A DNA stretch of 64,000 nt from Dolichospermum planctonicum (GCF_005402965.1 NZ_BJCF01000010.1:34711-98710); one strand, 5' to 3'. Shown: positions 37,578 to 48,125, counted from the first letter of the stretch. Made by a program: numbers and translations. The notes: a model not told the origin generated them from the letters alone.

Positions 37578-38216
37578 TTAATCCTCAGAACCTTCTACCA
37601 CTTCCAATAAACTCCGCAACATCCAGTAAGCGGAAGTACCACCGGGATCTTGATGTCCGATACTGCGATCGCCTAAATAACTCGCTCTACCCTTTTTTGC
37701 TAACATCGGTATAGTCTGTTTTAATCCCTGTTCTGCCGCTGTGACAGATGCCTCTAAAGCGACAACAGTATTTGAGTTATCTCTGATTGCCTGTTCAAAA
37801 GCTGTAACAGCAGGAGATAATACATCCACCATTGTTTTATCTCCCAACTGTGCCTTACCACGCTCAATTACACCATCTAAACCAGATTTTAGTAATTCCA
37901 GCAGATCCGCTGCTGTTAATTCTTTTTTCCCATTTGTGACTTTACTGGCTCTTAAAAACCAAGTTCCATACAATGGACCACTGGCACCACCAATACTAGA
38001 AATTAAGGTCATACCCACAGTTTTCAAAATACTGCTAATATCTTGATCGGCAAAACTGGGTAAAATATTGGTAATTTTTTTAAACCCACGATCCATATTA
38101 ATACCGTGATCAGCATCACCTATGGCTGCATCTAATTCTGTCAACTGCTCCTTATGATGCTCAATTACATGAGCAAACACTTGTAACCAGGCGATGATTT
38201 GCACCTGAGTAACCAT
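37578..38216 (-). CDS. dhaL: Dihydroxyacetone kinase ADP-binding subunit DhaL
   Basis: A 212-residue all-helical nucleotide-binding subunit. The metal/ADP loop GDADHGINMDRG (near residues 30-41) has the conserved aspartates, with SIGGASGPLYGTWFLRA near 75 and the C-terminal GRASYLGDRSIGHQDPGGTSA near 178. With DhaK it phosphorylates dihydroxyacetone. Starts 1 bp after dhaK stops. The phosphotransferase component DhaM is not seen here, so the phosphoryl donor is not clear from the window. Confidence 0.94.
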   Translation of the reverse strand: MVTQVQIIAWLQVFAHVIEHHKEQLTELDAAIGDADHGINMDRGFKKITNILPSFADQDISSILKTVGMTLISSIGGASGPLYGTWFLRASKVTNGKKELTAADLLELLKSGLDGVIERGKAQLGDKTMVDVLSPAVTAFEQAIRDNSNTVVALEASVTAAEQGLKQTIPMLAKKGRASYLGDRSIGHQDPGGTSAYWMLRSLLEVVEGSED

Positions 38217-38217
38217 T

Positions 38218-39288
38218 TTAAACCCCCCAGCGTAAACTTGGCGTTTTGACTGGTCTATCCCAAAGACGGATCATCTCATCATCCAATTTTAGCAGTGTGA
38301 TGGAGCAACCTTGCATATCTAATGATGTCATGTAGGGTCCAATTAGATTTCGCACGATTTGCAGTCCTTCCAATTCACAGATTTCTGCGAGTTGACGATA
38401 GACGAGATAGAGTTCCGCAATGGAAGTCCCACCCATACTATTAACATAAGCCAAGAGGCGATCGCCTTTTTGCAATGGTTTATTTAATAGTTCCAAATCT
38501 ACCCAGCCAATTTTATCATCCCACTCCCGGACTATCCGACTATAATTTGTATCTCTAATAAGAGAATTTACTAAAATCTCCGTAATTTCATCACCTGATT
38601 TCCGGGGAACTCGTTCTCTTCCTGGTTCTCCATGAATACCAATTCCTAATTCTATTTCATCGTCACCTAAAATAAAAGTAGGTGTTCCTCTTTCAGGAAC
38701 TGTACAGGAACTCAAAGCTATACCCATACTTCTACCATTGACATTCACTTTTCTACACAAATCTGCCAATTGATGTAAATTATATCCTTCTGCTGCTGCT
38801 GCTCCACAAATTTTTTCTGCTAATACTGTTGTGCCTACACCCCGTCGGCCTTGAGTATAAAGACTATCTTTAACAGCTATATCATCATCAATTAAAATAT
38901 TGGCAGTGCGGATACCTTGACTATGAGCTAATTCTATAGCCATTTCAAAGTTCATCACATCACCGCTATAATTTTTAACAATATAAAGAATACCAGCGCC
39001 ACCATCTACCTGTGTTGAGGCTGCTAACATTTGGTCAGGGGTGGGTGAGGTAAAAATCTCTCCAGGACAAGCAGCATCTAGCATTCCTTGACCAACAAAG
39101 CCGCTGTGCATGGGTTCGTGACCACTACCACCACCAGAGATAATAGCTACCTTTCCCTGTATGGGAGCGTCGGCTCTATAAACAAATGTCGGCTCATAGT
39201 TGATTTTAATTAAATCCCTATGTGCTAACATCATACCCTGGAGACTTTCCCGGACGAAGTTTTCTGGCCGATTAATCAGCTTTTTCAT
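38218..39288 (-). CDS. dhaK: Dihydroxyacetone kinase substrate-binding subunit DhaK
   Basis: A 356-residue subunit that binds dihydroxyacetone covalently through a histidine. GGGSGHEPMHSGFVGQGMLD near residues 52-71 forms the substrate pocket and the GIGIHGEPG segment near 218 carries the catalytic His. The order dhaK-dhaL with a 1-bp gap shows one translation unit. Cyanobacteria may use it for glycerol or dihydroxyacetone handling under osmotic or carbon flux changes (general inference). Confidence 0.95.
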   Translation of the reverse strand: MKKLINRPENFVRESLQGMMLAHRDLIKINYEPTFVYRADAPIQGKVAIISGGGSGHEPMHSGFVGQGMLDAACPGEIFTSPTPDQMLAASTQVDGGAGILYIVKNYSGDVMNFEMAIELAHSQGIRTANILIDDDIAVKDSLYTQGRRGVGTTVLAEKICGAAAAEGYNLHQLADLCRKVNVNGRSMGIALSSCTVPERGTPTFILGDDEIELGIGIHGEPGRERVPRKSGDEITEILVNSLIRDTNYSRIVREWDDKIGWVDLELLNKPLQKGDRLLAYVNSMGGTSIAELYLVYRQLAEICELEGLQIVRNLIGPYMTSLDMQGCSITLLKLDDEMIRLWDRPVKTPSLRWGV

Positions 39289-39359
39289 AGTTTGAGTCTA
39301 CTGAAAAAATTCTTAAAATAACTATACCTCACGGCGGAATTTAAAATTCTCGAAAATTC

Positions 39360-40406
39360 TTACCCATTACCTAATTTTCGTTGTAATCGTTGACAAAATT
39401 GATATATTTCCGGTAATCGGCTATAAATTGCCGATGCTTTCAGGTATATTTTGTGGGATACCGCTGGAGTACCAGAAACAATTTCCCCCGGTGCTACGTC
39501 TTTGTGGACACCACTTTGAGCCGAAGCTATGGCTCTGTCTCCAATTTTTACCTGATTGGCAATTCCCACTTGTCCAGCTAAAATTACCCCATTTCCAACT
39601 TTTACACCTCCAGCCATACCTGCTTGACCTGCTATGGCGCAACCAGCCCCGATTTTACTACCATGTCCTATCTGGACTAAATTATCAATTTTGGTATTTT
39701 TACCAATTCTCGTTTCTCCCACTGCGGGACGGTCTATGGCTGTATTACAACCTACTTCGACTCCATCCTCTAAAACAGTATAACCAGATTGTTCCATTTT
39801 TAACCAACCTGTGGGGGTAGGAACAAAACCAAAGCCTTCTGCACCAATGACAGCGCCGCTATGAATGACGCAATCTGCACCAATTAAACTTCGTTCATGA
39901 ATGGTACAATTAGCGTGTAGGATGGTATGATTGCCTATTTTCACTTCTGGATAAATAACGACATTGGGGTGAATTATGGCCAAATTGCCAATTTCCACAC
40001 CTTGAGAAATGACGACATGAGGACCAATATAAACATTATTCCCGATGTGGGCTGTGGGGTGAATAACTGCGGTAGGATGAATTTCTGCACTAGGATGGTA
40101 TGGTTGATAGAATAGAGCGATCGCTTTGGCAAATAGTAAGCGTGGTTCTGTAGTTGTTAACCATGCAATACCCCTGGCCGTTGCTTGGATTTGCAATTTT
40201 TCATCTTCTGGTAAAATCAAAGCACTTGCACCGGTAGAATCAATCAAAGACGCGAATTTTGTCCCTTCTACATAACTCAAAGTACCAGATTTAGCTTCAT
40301 CTATGGCAGCAACTCCAGTAATTTCTAAATCCTGATCTGGTTGTATAGTCAGGTTTTCGGCTTTAACAGCTTGGCCAAGTTGGCTGATGATTTTACTTAA
40401 TTTCAT
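39360..40406 (-). CDS. lpxD: UDP-3-O-acylglucosamine N-acyltransferase
   Basis: Adds the second 3-hydroxyacyl chain to UDP-glucosamine in lipid A synthesis (cytoplasm, homotrimer). The 348-residue protein has the N-terminal uridine-binding domain (residues 1-100, EITGVAAIDEAKSGTLSYV) and a left-handed beta-helix of hexapeptide repeats (from HPTAVIHPTAHIGNNVYIG through GNGVILAGQVGIANQVKIGD). The catalytic His is in the QIGHGSKIG segment. ATG at 40404-40406. No other lpx genes adjoin it. Confidence 0.95.
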   Translation of the reverse strand: MKLSKIISQLGQAVKAENLTIQPDQDLEITGVAAIDEAKSGTLSYVEGTKFASLIDSTGASALILPEDEKLQIQATARGIAWLTTTEPRLLFAKAIALFYQPYHPSAEIHPTAVIHPTAHIGNNVYIGPHVVISQGVEIGNLAIIHPNVVIYPEVKIGNHTILHANCTIHERSLIGADCVIHSGAVIGAEGFGFVPTPTGWLKMEQSGYTVLEDGVEVGCNTAIDRPAVGETRIGKNTKIDNLVQIGHGSKIGAGCAIAGQAGMAGGVKVGNGVILAGQVGIANQVKIGDRAIASAQSGVHKDVAPGEIVSGTPAVSHKIYLKASAIYSRLPEIYQFCQRLQRKLGNG

Positions 40407-40469
40407 AATTATTTACTAAAAATTTCTACAGATTTTTGTCTCACGCAAAAGCCCAAAGCCAGAAATAGG

Positions 40470-41717
40470 TTAATTGTCTTGTGTTGTTTTGATCATGGAC
40501 TGACCAGCTAAATATGCGGTTGTCCAAGCACTTTGGAAGTTAAAGCCACCAGTGATGCCATCAATATCTAATATTTCCCCCGCAAAATGCAAGCCCGGTA
40601 CTAATTTACTTTCCATTGTTTTAAAGTTAACTTCTTTGAGGTTGATACCTCCACAAGTGACAAATTCTTCTTTAAATACACCTTTACCTTTAATTGCGTA
40701 TTCTCCCTGAGATATTTCCTGGACTAGCTGATTTAAAGTTTTATTAGATATGGCTGCCCAACGATCTTCTGTGGTAATATTGACACGGTTAATCAGATAT
40801 TGCCAAAGACGATGAGGTAATTCTACACCACGATGTAAGGCGATCGCTTTTTTTCCCCATGTCGATTTTACATTTAAAAGTTTTTCTCTCACTTCCTCCT
40901 GTGATAATTCCGGCAACCAATTGATTAATAATTGACATTGATAGCGGTGGTCATGGAGAATCCTCGCACTCCAAGCGGACAGTTTCAACACTGCTGGACC
41001 ACTTACACCCCAATGGGTAATTAATAAGGGTCCTGTTTGTTGTAATTGGGTTTTACCTGGAAGGGATAACCGTAAATTTACAGAATTAACGCTAATTCCT
41101 GCTAATTCCCGTAATTGACTATCTGCAATATTCAGGGTAAAAAGAGAGGGTACAGGAGGTTCAATTTCATGACCTAATTCCCTAGCGATTTTATACCCAG
41201 CTAAACTACTACCTGTAGCCAAAAGTAAGCGATCGCATTTTTTACTTTCTCCTGATTTGAGGAGAATTTCAAAACTGTCATTTTTGCGAGTGACAACAGT
41301 TACAGGTGTACCAATGCAGATTTCTATTTTAGCCGCAAAAGCAGCTTTAATCAAACATTCCGCAATAGTTTCCGCTCGATCTGTAATGGGGAACATTCGG
41401 CCATCGGCTTCAGTTTTTAAGTTTACCCCATGAGCCGCAAACCAGGCAATAGTATCTAAAGGTTGAAAGCGGGTAAATGCACCTAATAAGGCTTTACCAC
41501 CTCTAGGGTAATTCTGGACTAAACGCTGTGGTTCAAAACAAGCATGAGTAACATTACAACGACCTCCACCGGAAATTAGCACTTTCGCCAAGGGTTGACG
41601 ACTGGCTTCAATTAAAGTAACATGAGCTTGGGGATTAGCTTCAGCACAAGCGATCGCACCGAAAAATCCCGCAGCCCCACCACCAATAACGACAATTTGC
41701 AAGGGTAACAAAATCAA
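40470..41717 (-). CDS. HI0933/YhiN-family flavoprotein (NAD(P)/FAD-dependent oxidoreductase)
   Basis: A 415-residue two-dinucleotide-binding flavoprotein. FAD-binding GGGAAGFFGAIACAEANP (residues 12-29), VLISGGGRCNVTHACFEPQRLVQNYPRGG (about 46-75, the family signature, broken here), LLATGSSLAGYKIARELG, and the C-terminal FAGEILDIDGITGGFNFQSAWTT region. The reaction is unknown. The open frame lacks an upstream ATG: the possible starts are TTG at 41717 or TTG at 41702, the latter giving the usual MQIVVIGGG start. Confidence 0.92.
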   Translation of the reverse strand: MILLPLQIVVIGGGAAGFFGAIACAEANPQAHVTLIEASRQPLAKVLISGGGRCNVTHACFEPQRLVQNYPRGGKALLGAFTRFQPLDTIAWFAAHGVNLKTEADGRMFPITDRAETIAECLIKAAFAAKIEICIGTPVTVVTRKNDSFEILLKSGESKKCDRLLLATGSSLAGYKIARELGHEIEPPVPSLFTLNIADSQLRELAGISVNSVNLRLSLPGKTQLQQTGPLLITHWGVSGPAVLKLSAWSARILHDHRYQCQLLINWLPELSQEEVREKLLNVKSTWGKKAIALHRGVELPHRLWQYLINRVNITTEDRWAAISNKTLNQLVQEISQGEYAIKGKGVFKEEFVTCGGINLKEVNFKTMESKLVPGLHFAGEILDIDGITGGFNFQSAWTTAYLAGQSMIKTTQDN

Positions 41718-41783
41718 AAATCACAAGTTTCCGTAATATCCAGATCCCCAACTTCTGCAAGAGGATGAGGATCTGTCTCCATA

Positions 41784-41948
41784 TTACTCTTCATATAACT
41801 CAAAGTCATCTTTTTGGGCGGCACAAACCGGACAAACCCAATCATCTGGAATATCTTTAAAAGCTGTTCCTGGTGCTATACCGCTATCTTCATCACCTAT
41901 TTCTGGGTCATAGATATAACCGCATAAGCTGCATATATATTTTTGCAT
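41784..41948 (-). CDS. Rubredoxin
   Basis: A complete 54-residue rubredoxin: [18 protein letters not shown] near the start and [16 protein letters not shown] near the end give the two C-x2-C pairs that bind one iron, with the invariant WVCPVC aromatic. It lacks the C-terminal membrane helix of RubA, the photosystem II assembly rubredoxin, so it is a soluble electron carrier. Its domain resembles the tail of the rubrerythrin at 19858-20577. It lies 9 bp downstream of the 64-aa membrane protein. Confidence 0.93.
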   Translation of the reverse strand: MQKYICSLCGYIYDPEIGDEDSGIAPGTAFKDIPDDWVCPVCAAQKDDFELYEE

Positions 41949-41957
41949 CTTCTTTGC

Positions 41958-42152
41958 CTATAAACGCCACCATCTTTTTGAAGAATAACTTAAAATTGCC
42001 AATGCGATCGCCCCAAAAAACAGTAAAGTAATTAAACCACCAGGAAAATTAGTAATAATACCAAAACCTCTGAGTAGAAATAGGGCTACACTTATACCCA
42101 AGAGAATACCAAAACCCTGGATTAATTTGCCACTTAAGGAAGATTGACTCAC
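41958..42152 (-). CDS. Small two-helix membrane protein (64 aa)
   Basis: A 64-residue protein with two hydrophobic segments (residues about 9-28, IQGFGILLGISVALFLLRG, and 33-55, FPGGLITLLFFGAIALAIL) and a basic C-terminus SSKRWWRL. A conserved hypothetical type in cyanobacteria with no known role. Spacing of 9 bp to rubredoxin suggests a shared transcript. Confidence 0.7.
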   Translation of the reverse strand: MSQSSLSGKLIQGFGILLGISVALFLLRGFGIITNFPGGLITLLFFGAIALAILSYSSKRWWRL

Positions 42153-42353
42153 GGTGTTTTCCTCTTAACTCCAATTTACGCGCTGATGCAGAAATTATGA
42201 TCTGATCATTTAAAATCAACTTTAGACTAATTGTCTGCGAAAAATCCATGAATTTGACTGTAATTAAAATCAAGCGACGTAAATTCAATTAAGCCCAAAT
42301 AAAAAATCGGTGAAAAAGTCGCCAAAATTACTATATCTGCGAGAATATCATAT

Positions 42354-42920
42354 ATGTCAAACTCCAATCTTAAAAGTATAGCTGATGCCAACTTACCATT
42401 ATCAGATATACTCTGGAATCAAGATCAGCAGAGATTATTGATTCAGGGTGAAGTATTACTACAAACGAAATCCCATACTAACTGGGGTGGTGCTGTTACC
42501 GCTTGTATGTATATTCCCCTAACTAGATCTCATGTTTGGCAACAAATTACAGATTACCCCCGTTGGGTACAATATTTTCCTGACATTACTAAAAGCGAAG
42601 TTATCTCTAAAGGAGATATTAAACGTCTGTATCAATCTGCACAAAAAGCTTTTTTATTTTTCACGGCTCAAGTAGAAATTTATCTGCGTGTGGTGGAAGT
42701 AGTGGGACAACAGGTTCAGTTTCGCATGGAAAGAGGCACATTTACAGATTTTCATGCTAATTTAGAACTTAAAGACATGGGTAATGGTACCCTATTAGCT
42801 TATACTGTACAAGCCACCCCCAATATTCCCATTCCCTCAATTTTTATTCAACAAGCCATGAATTTGGAATTGCCAGCAAATCTCTGTAAAATGCGACAAG
42901 TGCTTTGTAATTATAAATAA
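42354..42920 (+). CDS. SRPBCC (START-like/cyclase) family protein
   Basis: A 188-residue protein with the helix-grip SRPBCC fold: N-terminal strand LIQGEVLLQTKSHTNWGG, the helical segment PLTRSHVWQQITDYPRWVQYFPDI (residues about 57-80) typical of cyclase/dehydrase domains, and a long C-terminal helix PSIFIQQAMNLELPANL. These proteins bind hydrophobic ligands in a deep pocket; the ligand is unknown. It is followed 5 bp later by a DUF924 gene in the same direction, so the two are probably co-transcribed. Confidence 0.88.
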   Translation: MSNSNLKSIADANLPLSDILWNQDQQRLLIQGEVLLQTKSHTNWGGAVTACMYIPLTRSHVWQQITDYPRWVQYFPDITKSEVISKGDIKRLYQSAQKAFLFFTAQVEIYLRVVEVVGQQVQFRMERGTFTDFHANLELKDMGNGTLLAYTVQATPNIPIPSIFIQQAMNLELPANLCKMRQVLCNYK

Positions 42921-42925
42921 TAGCA

Positions 42926-43501
42926 ATGTCCCAGGCAACTACCATTTTGGATTTTTGGTTTGGTCATGCAAATGACCCCAACTATGGGAAAATTCAACCA
43001 TTCTGGTTTGATAAACAACCAGATTTCGATAGTAAAGTCCGCAACCTGTTTCTAGAAGCTTACCAAAAAGCGGTAGCAGGATATTTGCATGATTGGATGA
43101 ATACACCCCAAACCTGTCTGGCTTTAATTCTATTGCTGGATCAATTTCCCCGGAATATGTTTCGTGATAGTCCTCAAGCCTTTGCAACGGATTGGGAAGC
43201 ACTGTCATTAGCAAAACAAGCTATAAACAAGGGCTATGATAGACAACTATTGGCTGTACAACGCTGGTTTATTTATCTACCCTTTGAACACAGTGAAAAC
43301 CCAGATGATCAACGGAAGTGTATTAAGCTGTTTCAACAACTTAGTCATGATCCTGATAGTGCTGAAGCGATCGCTTCAGCTTTTCGACATAAAGAAATAA
43401 TTGCCCGATTTGGTCGTTTTCCCCATCGTAACGCCATTTTAGGGCGTATTTCCACCCCAGAGGAGGAGGAATTTTTAGAAGAACCAGGTTCTTCATTTTA
43501 A
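42926..43501 (+). CDS. DUF924 family protein
   Basis: A 191-residue helical protein. LDFWFGHANDPNYGKIQPFWFDKQPDFDSKVR (residues 8-39, broken), LALILLLDQFPRNMFRD and FIYLPFEHSENPDDQ are the family signatures of DUF924, which is widespread in bacteria and in plants. The fold is TPR-like and the function is unknown. Start ATG at 42926, 5 bp after the SRPBCC gene. Confidence 0.93.
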   Translation: MSQATTILDFWFGHANDPNYGKIQPFWFDKQPDFDSKVRNLFLEAYQKAVAGYLHDWMNTPQTCLALILLLDQFPRNMFRDSPQAFATDWEALSLAKQAINKGYDRQLLAVQRWFIYLPFEHSENPDDQRKCIKLFQQLSHDPDSAEAIASAFRHKEIIARFGRFPHRNAILGRISTPEEEEFLEEPGSSF

Positions 43502-43505
43502 GTTG

Positions 43506-43552
43506 CTTAGTAGTCAGTAGTCAGTGGTCAGTGGTCAGTGGTCAGTAGCAAG
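43506..43552. repeat. GTCAGTGG tandem repeat
   Basis: About six 7-bp units (AGTCAGT, GGTCAGT) between convergent DUF924 and clpB. Same family as at 30826-30868. Confidence 0.8.
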
Positions 43553-43589
43553 AAAAATACTTCTCCTCTGCACCCCTGAACCCCTGGCT

Positions 43590-46208
43590 CTAAACCGTAA
43601 ACACTTCTGCGGGTAAGCGATTAAAGGAAAGACGCTCATTTTGCACATCTACAAAAATAGTGTCACCGTCACTAAAATCACCCCGTAAGATGGCTTTGGC
43701 TATTTGGGTTTCTAATTCCCGCTGAATAGCCCTTTTTAAGGGTCTTGCACCAAATACTGGATCATATCCTACTTCTGCTAAAAAGTCCAGGGCAGAACTC
43801 GATAATTTCAAAGATATTTTTCTGTCAGTTAATCTTTGTTTTAACCTATCTACCTGTAATTGGACAATATGCCGTAATTCTGATTTTTGTAAACTGTGGA
43901 AAATAATTAATTCGTCCAGACGATTTAAAAATTCTGGACGGAAACTATTTCGCATCGCTTCCATAACCCGATTCCGCATTTCGTCGTAACGGGTGTCATC
44001 CCCAGCTACATCAAGGATATATTGAGAACCGATATTACTGGTCATAATGATGATACTATTTTTAAAGTCCACTGTGCGACCTTGGGCATCTGTCACCCGA
44101 CCATCATCAAGAATTTGTAGGAAAATATTAAAAACGTCAGGGTGCGCTTTCTCGATTTCGTCGAATAAGATCACCGCATAAGGACGACGACGAATGGCCT
44201 CGGTTAATTGTCCTCCCTCTTCATAACCAACATACCCCGGAGGCGCACCGATTAAACGGGAAACATTATGTTTATCCATGTATTCGGACATATCAATCCT
44301 TACCATGGCTTCCTCGGTGTCGAACATATAAGCCGCTAAAGCTTTAGCTAATTCAGTTTTACCAACACCTGTGGGACCTAAAAATACAAAACTAGCAATG
44401 GGACGGTTGGGGTCAGAAAGTCCAGCGCGAGAACGTTGGATAGCGTCAGCTACAGCGGTAACAGCTTCCTGTTGACCGACAACACGATGATGTAATTCAT
44501 CTTCTAAATGTAACAGTTTTTCTTTTTCTGATTCTACTAATTTATGCAGGGGAATGCCTGTCCATTTAGAAATAATTTCCGCAATATCTGCTTCCGTGAC
44601 TTCTTCCCGTAATAGTGATTTTCCGGTTTTTTGGGTTTGGGAAAGTTCGGTTTCTACCGCTTGTAATTGGCGGTGTAGGTCTGTTAATTTACCATATTTT
44701 AATTCCGCAGCCCGGTTAAGATCATAGTTTCTTTCCGCTTGTTGAATTTCTAAATTTACGCGGTCAATTTCTTCTTTAATTGACTGAATTTTAGTGATAA
44801 TATCTTTTTCAGATTGCCATTGACTGCTGAGAGTTCTTTGATCTTCCTTTAAGTCAGCTAGTTCTTTTTCTAATCTTTCCAAACGTTCACGGGAAGCAGG
44901 ATCACTTTCTTTTTGTAAAGAGAGTTTTTCCATTTCCAATTGCAGAATTTTCCGGTCTATTTCATCCAGTTCTTCAGGTTTAGAAGTAATCTCCATTTTC
45001 AGTCTAGCAGCGGCTTCGTCTACTAAATCAATGGCCTTGTCAGGGAGAAAGCGATCGCTAATATAACGATTAGACAAAGTAGCCGCAGCCACAAGAGAAC
45101 TATCAGAAATTCTCACCCCATGATGGACTTCATAACGTTCTTTCAAACCGCGTAAAATGGAAATTGTATCAACCACATTAGGCTGATCTACATAAACTTG
45201 TTGAAAACGTCTTTCTAAAGCCGCGTCCTTTTCCAAATATTTGCGGTATTCATCCAAAGTTGTCGCCCCAATACAGCGTAACTCACCTCGCGCTAACATG
45301 GGTTTTAATAAGTTCCCTGCATCCATCGCCCCTTGGGTAGCACCTGCACCAACAACGGTATGAATTTCATCAATAAATAAGACAATATTGCCACCTGATT
45401 CTGTGACTTCCTTTAATACAGCCTTGAGACGTTCCTCAAATTCACCTCGGAATTTAGCCCCCGCAATTAAAGCCCCCATGTCCAAACTAATCAGTTTACG
45501 ATCTTTGAGAGATTGAGGAACATCACCCGCAACTATGCGCTGTGCTAAACCTTCCGCAATTGCAGTTTTCCCCACCCCAGGTTCACCAATTAAAACCGGG
45601 TTATTTTTGGTTCTGCGGGAGAGAATTTGTACTGTACGTCTAATTTCATCATCACGACCGATTACCGGGTCTAGTTGACCTTTGCGGGCGGCTTCCGTGA
45701 GATCCCGACCGTACTTCTCTAGTGATTGATATTTACCTTCTGGATTTTGGTCAGTCACCTTTTGTTTCCCCCGAATTTCTTTAATAATATTTTTGAGTTT
45801 GTTTTCGTCTAAACCAAATTCTTGACAAAGACCCTTGCCAAAACGGTCATCTTTGGCGTAACCTAGTAATAAATGTTCAATAGAAATAAATTCGTCTTTA
45901 AATTCTTGACGATATTTTTCTGCCCGGTCTAACAATGTATCTAAACTGCGTCCTAAATATACGGAAGTGCTAGAACCGGATACCTTGGGTTGACGTTGAA
46001 TAAACTGCTCAGTCCGATCACGGACTTTTTGCAGGTTTGCGCCGGCTTTGGTGAAAATCGCACTGGCCAGTCCTTCCTGTTCCAGTAACCCTTTCATCAG
46101 ATGTTCACTTTCTAACTGCTGTTGCTGATACTGTTTGGCCACATCGGGGGTGTGAGCGATCGCTTCCCAGGCTTTTTCTGTAAATTGATTGGGGTTAGTC
46201 GGCTGCAT
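43590..46208 (-). CDS. clpB: ATP-dependent disaggregase ClpB
   Basis: An 872-residue hexameric AAA+ chaperone that pulls polypeptides out of aggregates with DnaK. It has an N-terminal Clp_N repeat domain (1-145), AAA1 with Walker A GEPGVGKT near 208 and [10 protein letters not shown], the long coiled-coil middle domain (about 410-525; [21 protein letters not shown], which distinguishes ClpB from ClpC), and AAA2 with GPTGVGKT near 607. Full length. Cyanobacteria often have two clpB genes; ClpB1 is heat-inducible. Which copy this is cannot be told from sequence alone. No CIRCE element found upstream. Confidence 0.96.
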   Translation of the reverse strand: MQPTNPNQFTEKAWEAIAHTPDVAKQYQQQQLESEHLMKGLLEQEGLASAIFTKAGANLQKVRDRTEQFIQRQPKVSGSSTSVYLGRSLDTLLDRAEKYRQEFKDEFISIEHLLLGYAKDDRFGKGLCQEFGLDENKLKNIIKEIRGKQKVTDQNPEGKYQSLEKYGRDLTEAARKGQLDPVIGRDDEIRRTVQILSRRTKNNPVLIGEPGVGKTAIAEGLAQRIVAGDVPQSLKDRKLISLDMGALIAGAKFRGEFEERLKAVLKEVTESGGNIVLFIDEIHTVVGAGATQGAMDAGNLLKPMLARGELRCIGATTLDEYRKYLEKDAALERRFQQVYVDQPNVVDTISILRGLKERYEVHHGVRISDSSLVAAATLSNRYISDRFLPDKAIDLVDEAAARLKMEITSKPEELDEIDRKILQLEMEKLSLQKESDPASRERLERLEKELADLKEDQRTLSSQWQSEKDIITKIQSIKEEIDRVNLEIQQAERNYDLNRAAELKYGKLTDLHRQLQAVETELSQTQKTGKSLLREEVTEADIAEIISKWTGIPLHKLVESEKEKLLHLEDELHHRVVGQQEAVTAVADAIQRSRAGLSDPNRPIASFVFLGPTGVGKTELAKALAAYMFDTEEAMVRIDMSEYMDKHNVSRLIGAPPGYVGYEEGGQLTEAIRRRPYAVILFDEIEKAHPDVFNIFLQILDDGRVTDAQGRTVDFKNSIIIMTSNIGSQYILDVAGDDTRYDEMRNRVMEAMRNSFRPEFLNRLDELIIFHSLQKSELRHIVQLQVDRLKQRLTDRKISLKLSSSALDFLAEVGYDPVFGARPLKRAIQRELETQIAKAILRGDFSDGDTIFVDVQNERLSFNRLPAEVFTV

Positions 46209-46352
46209 AAGCTTTTAGAATAACAAACTACTGTTTAATAGGATCATTGTAAAAATATTTGGCGGAATAGCTAGATCGGTCTTCACATCTTTAAAATGTA
46301 GTATTATTGCCCAATGTGGAGTAATAAGTCGTCAGTTGTCGGTGTTTTTTAT

Positions 46353-46466
46353 CTGTAACCTGTAACCTGTAACCTGTAACCTGTAACCTGTAACCTGTAA
46401 CCTGTAACCTGTAACCTGTTCCCTGTTCCCTGTTCCCTGTTCCCTGTTCCCTATTCCCTATTCCCT
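46353..46466. repeat. Large 7-bp tandem repeat array (CTGTAAC / CTGTTCC)
   Basis: Nine or so CTGTAAC units followed by about six CTGTTCC units and CTATTCC variants, the archetypal short tandem repeat of heterocystous cyanobacteria. It fills most of the gap between clpB and the next kinase gene. Confidence 0.92.
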
Positions 46467-46487
46467 TTTTTTGTAATTAAGACTTAA

Positions 46488-48125
46488 TTACCAGATTGGA
46501 CTTCTAGGTTTTTCAGAGGTGGATTTTTCCAATCTAAAGGATTTAATTATCGTGTCTTCCACAGTTTTCGCAAACTCTGGATAGGATTTGTCTTCAGCGC
46601 GATAGGTGAGAATATAGGCTTTTTTATCATTAACAATCCATACTTGCATTTCTTGGAAACTTACCTTGTGGATATTATCTCTGAACTCATAAACTACTTG
46701 ATAACCTTGTGTTTCACCAAGTTGTATTTGTCCAGATTTGATAATTTTCGCATTTTGTCCTAGTGCTTCAATTTGTCTGATAGAAAACTTAGTATAATCT
46801 GCCAAAGTCTCCGACTGGAATAACTCATCTATAGTGATAAAAAACTCTGGAGTTAGAGAAGATGAGATCATATTTTTGGGAATAATTCGCGTTAATTTAT
46901 CTATGGCTGGCGTTTCTTGCCAATTTTTAGGATATTTAAACTTAATCCCAGATTTTGCATATTCTACTACCTCTACTACTTCTACTACTTTAGTTGATGA
47001 TTGCAAATAACTATTAACACCTATCACACCCGCAATTATTGGAATTATTAAAAACACCGATTTGATCAGTAAAGGTTGTAATGTTTTAAGTTGTTTAGGA
47101 ATAATTGTCGTTGGTTCAGTCCGTGGTGTAGTTATTCGATATTCATTTACAGCCGTCATAACTTCTGCTGCTGACTGAAAACGGTGTCTAGGGTTAACCT
47201 TGAGCATTTTATCTAAAATATTATCTAGAGAAGGGCTAATAATTTTACTAGCTTGTTGTCGCCAATTTCGGTAATTATTGTTAAGGTAATCAACGGGAGT
47301 TGTACCTGTGAGTAACTCCAGACAAGTAACAGCCAAACTATATAAATCACTAGACGGATAAACTTCTCCTATTCTTCCTTCTTCCCTTTGTTCAGGAGAA
47401 GCGTACACCTTTGTAAAAATAGGTAGAGATTTTTTTATATTTGTTTCACCAGAAACAACTTGTTTCACCGCCCCAAAATCAATTAAAAATAGTTCTTGTG
47501 TTGCTGTTTCCCTAACAATATTACTAGGTTTAATATCTCGATGGATAGAATTTTGCTCATGAATAAATTGTAAAACCGGTAAAATTTGCTTTAAAAAATT
47601 TAAAATCTCTGTTTCGGAAAAACGACCTTTTCTTCTGAGTTCCTGAGATAGATTTTCACCCTCAATATACTGTTGTACTAAATATTTAAACTCAAGTTCT
47701 TCTTGTTGACCAAAAGCAGGAGCGGTAAAGGAAAAATAATCATATAAACTGGGAATATTCCCGCTCTTATCACCTAAAACTTCTAAAACCTGAGCTTCTC
47801 GTTCAAAAGCTGCTTTGATTCCTTCAACAATTTTGTCAACAATTTCCGGGTTCTTATATTCTTCTCGAATTTCATCAATTTTAATATTCAGTCGTTTGAT
47901 TACACATTGACGCTGATTCACAGAATCTAAATCAATAGCTTGAAAAGTAGCACCAAATCCTCCTTTTCCCACAGGTTTAATAGTTTGATAATGTCCTCTT
48001 TTCCCCCTTAATATTAGAGGCATTCCACAAGCTTGACAGAATATTCCCGACGTAGTGTGAGGGTCTGGAGAGTCGGGAAAACGGTTTTCGGGACTAGGGC
48101 AGTGCGGTCGGGTACAATAGTACAT
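46488..48125 (-). CDS. Serine/threonine kinase with zinc-ribbon N-terminus and periplasmic PsbP-like domain
   Basis: A 545-residue transmembrane kinase. N-terminal Cys-rich segment (YYCTRPHCPSPEN...FCQACGMPL, residues 2-37), kinase domain with Gly loop VGKGGFGATFQA near 53, HRDIKPSNIV near 197, LIDFGAVKQV near 217 and SPEQREEG. One TM helix near 350-370, then a short VVEVVEVVEY stretch (encoded by a CTACTACTT-type repeat) and a C-terminal domain (SGIKFKYPKNWQETP...) resembling the PsbP/DcrB fold. The topology suggests an extracytoplasmic sensor coupled to a cytoplasmic kinase. Ligand and substrates unknown. Confidence 0.9.
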   Translation of the reverse strand: MYYCTRPHCPSPENRFPDSPDPHTTSGIFCQACGMPLILRGKRGHYQTIKPVGKGGFGATFQAIDLDSVNQRQCVIKRLNIKIDEIREEYKNPEIVDKIVEGIKAAFEREAQVLEVLGDKSGNIPSLYDYFSFTAPAFGQQEELEFKYLVQQYIEGENLSQELRRKGRFSETEILNFLKQILPVLQFIHEQNSIHRDIKPSNIVRETATQELFLIDFGAVKQVVSGETNIKKSLPIFTKVYASPEQREEGRIGEVYPSSDLYSLAVTCLELLTGTTPVDYLNNNYRNWRQQASKIISPSLDNILDKMLKVNPRHRFQSAAEVMTAVNEYRITTPRTEPTTIIPKQLKTLQPLLIKSVFLIIPIIAGVIGVNSYLQSSTKVVEVVEVVEYAKSGIKFKYPKNWQETPAIDKLTRIIPKNMISSSLTPEFFITIDELFQSETLADYTKFSIRQIEALGQNAKIIKSGQIQLGETQGYQVVYEFRDNIHKVSFQEMQVWIVNDKKAYILTYRAEDKSYPEFAKTVEDTIIKSFRLEKSTSEKPRSPIW

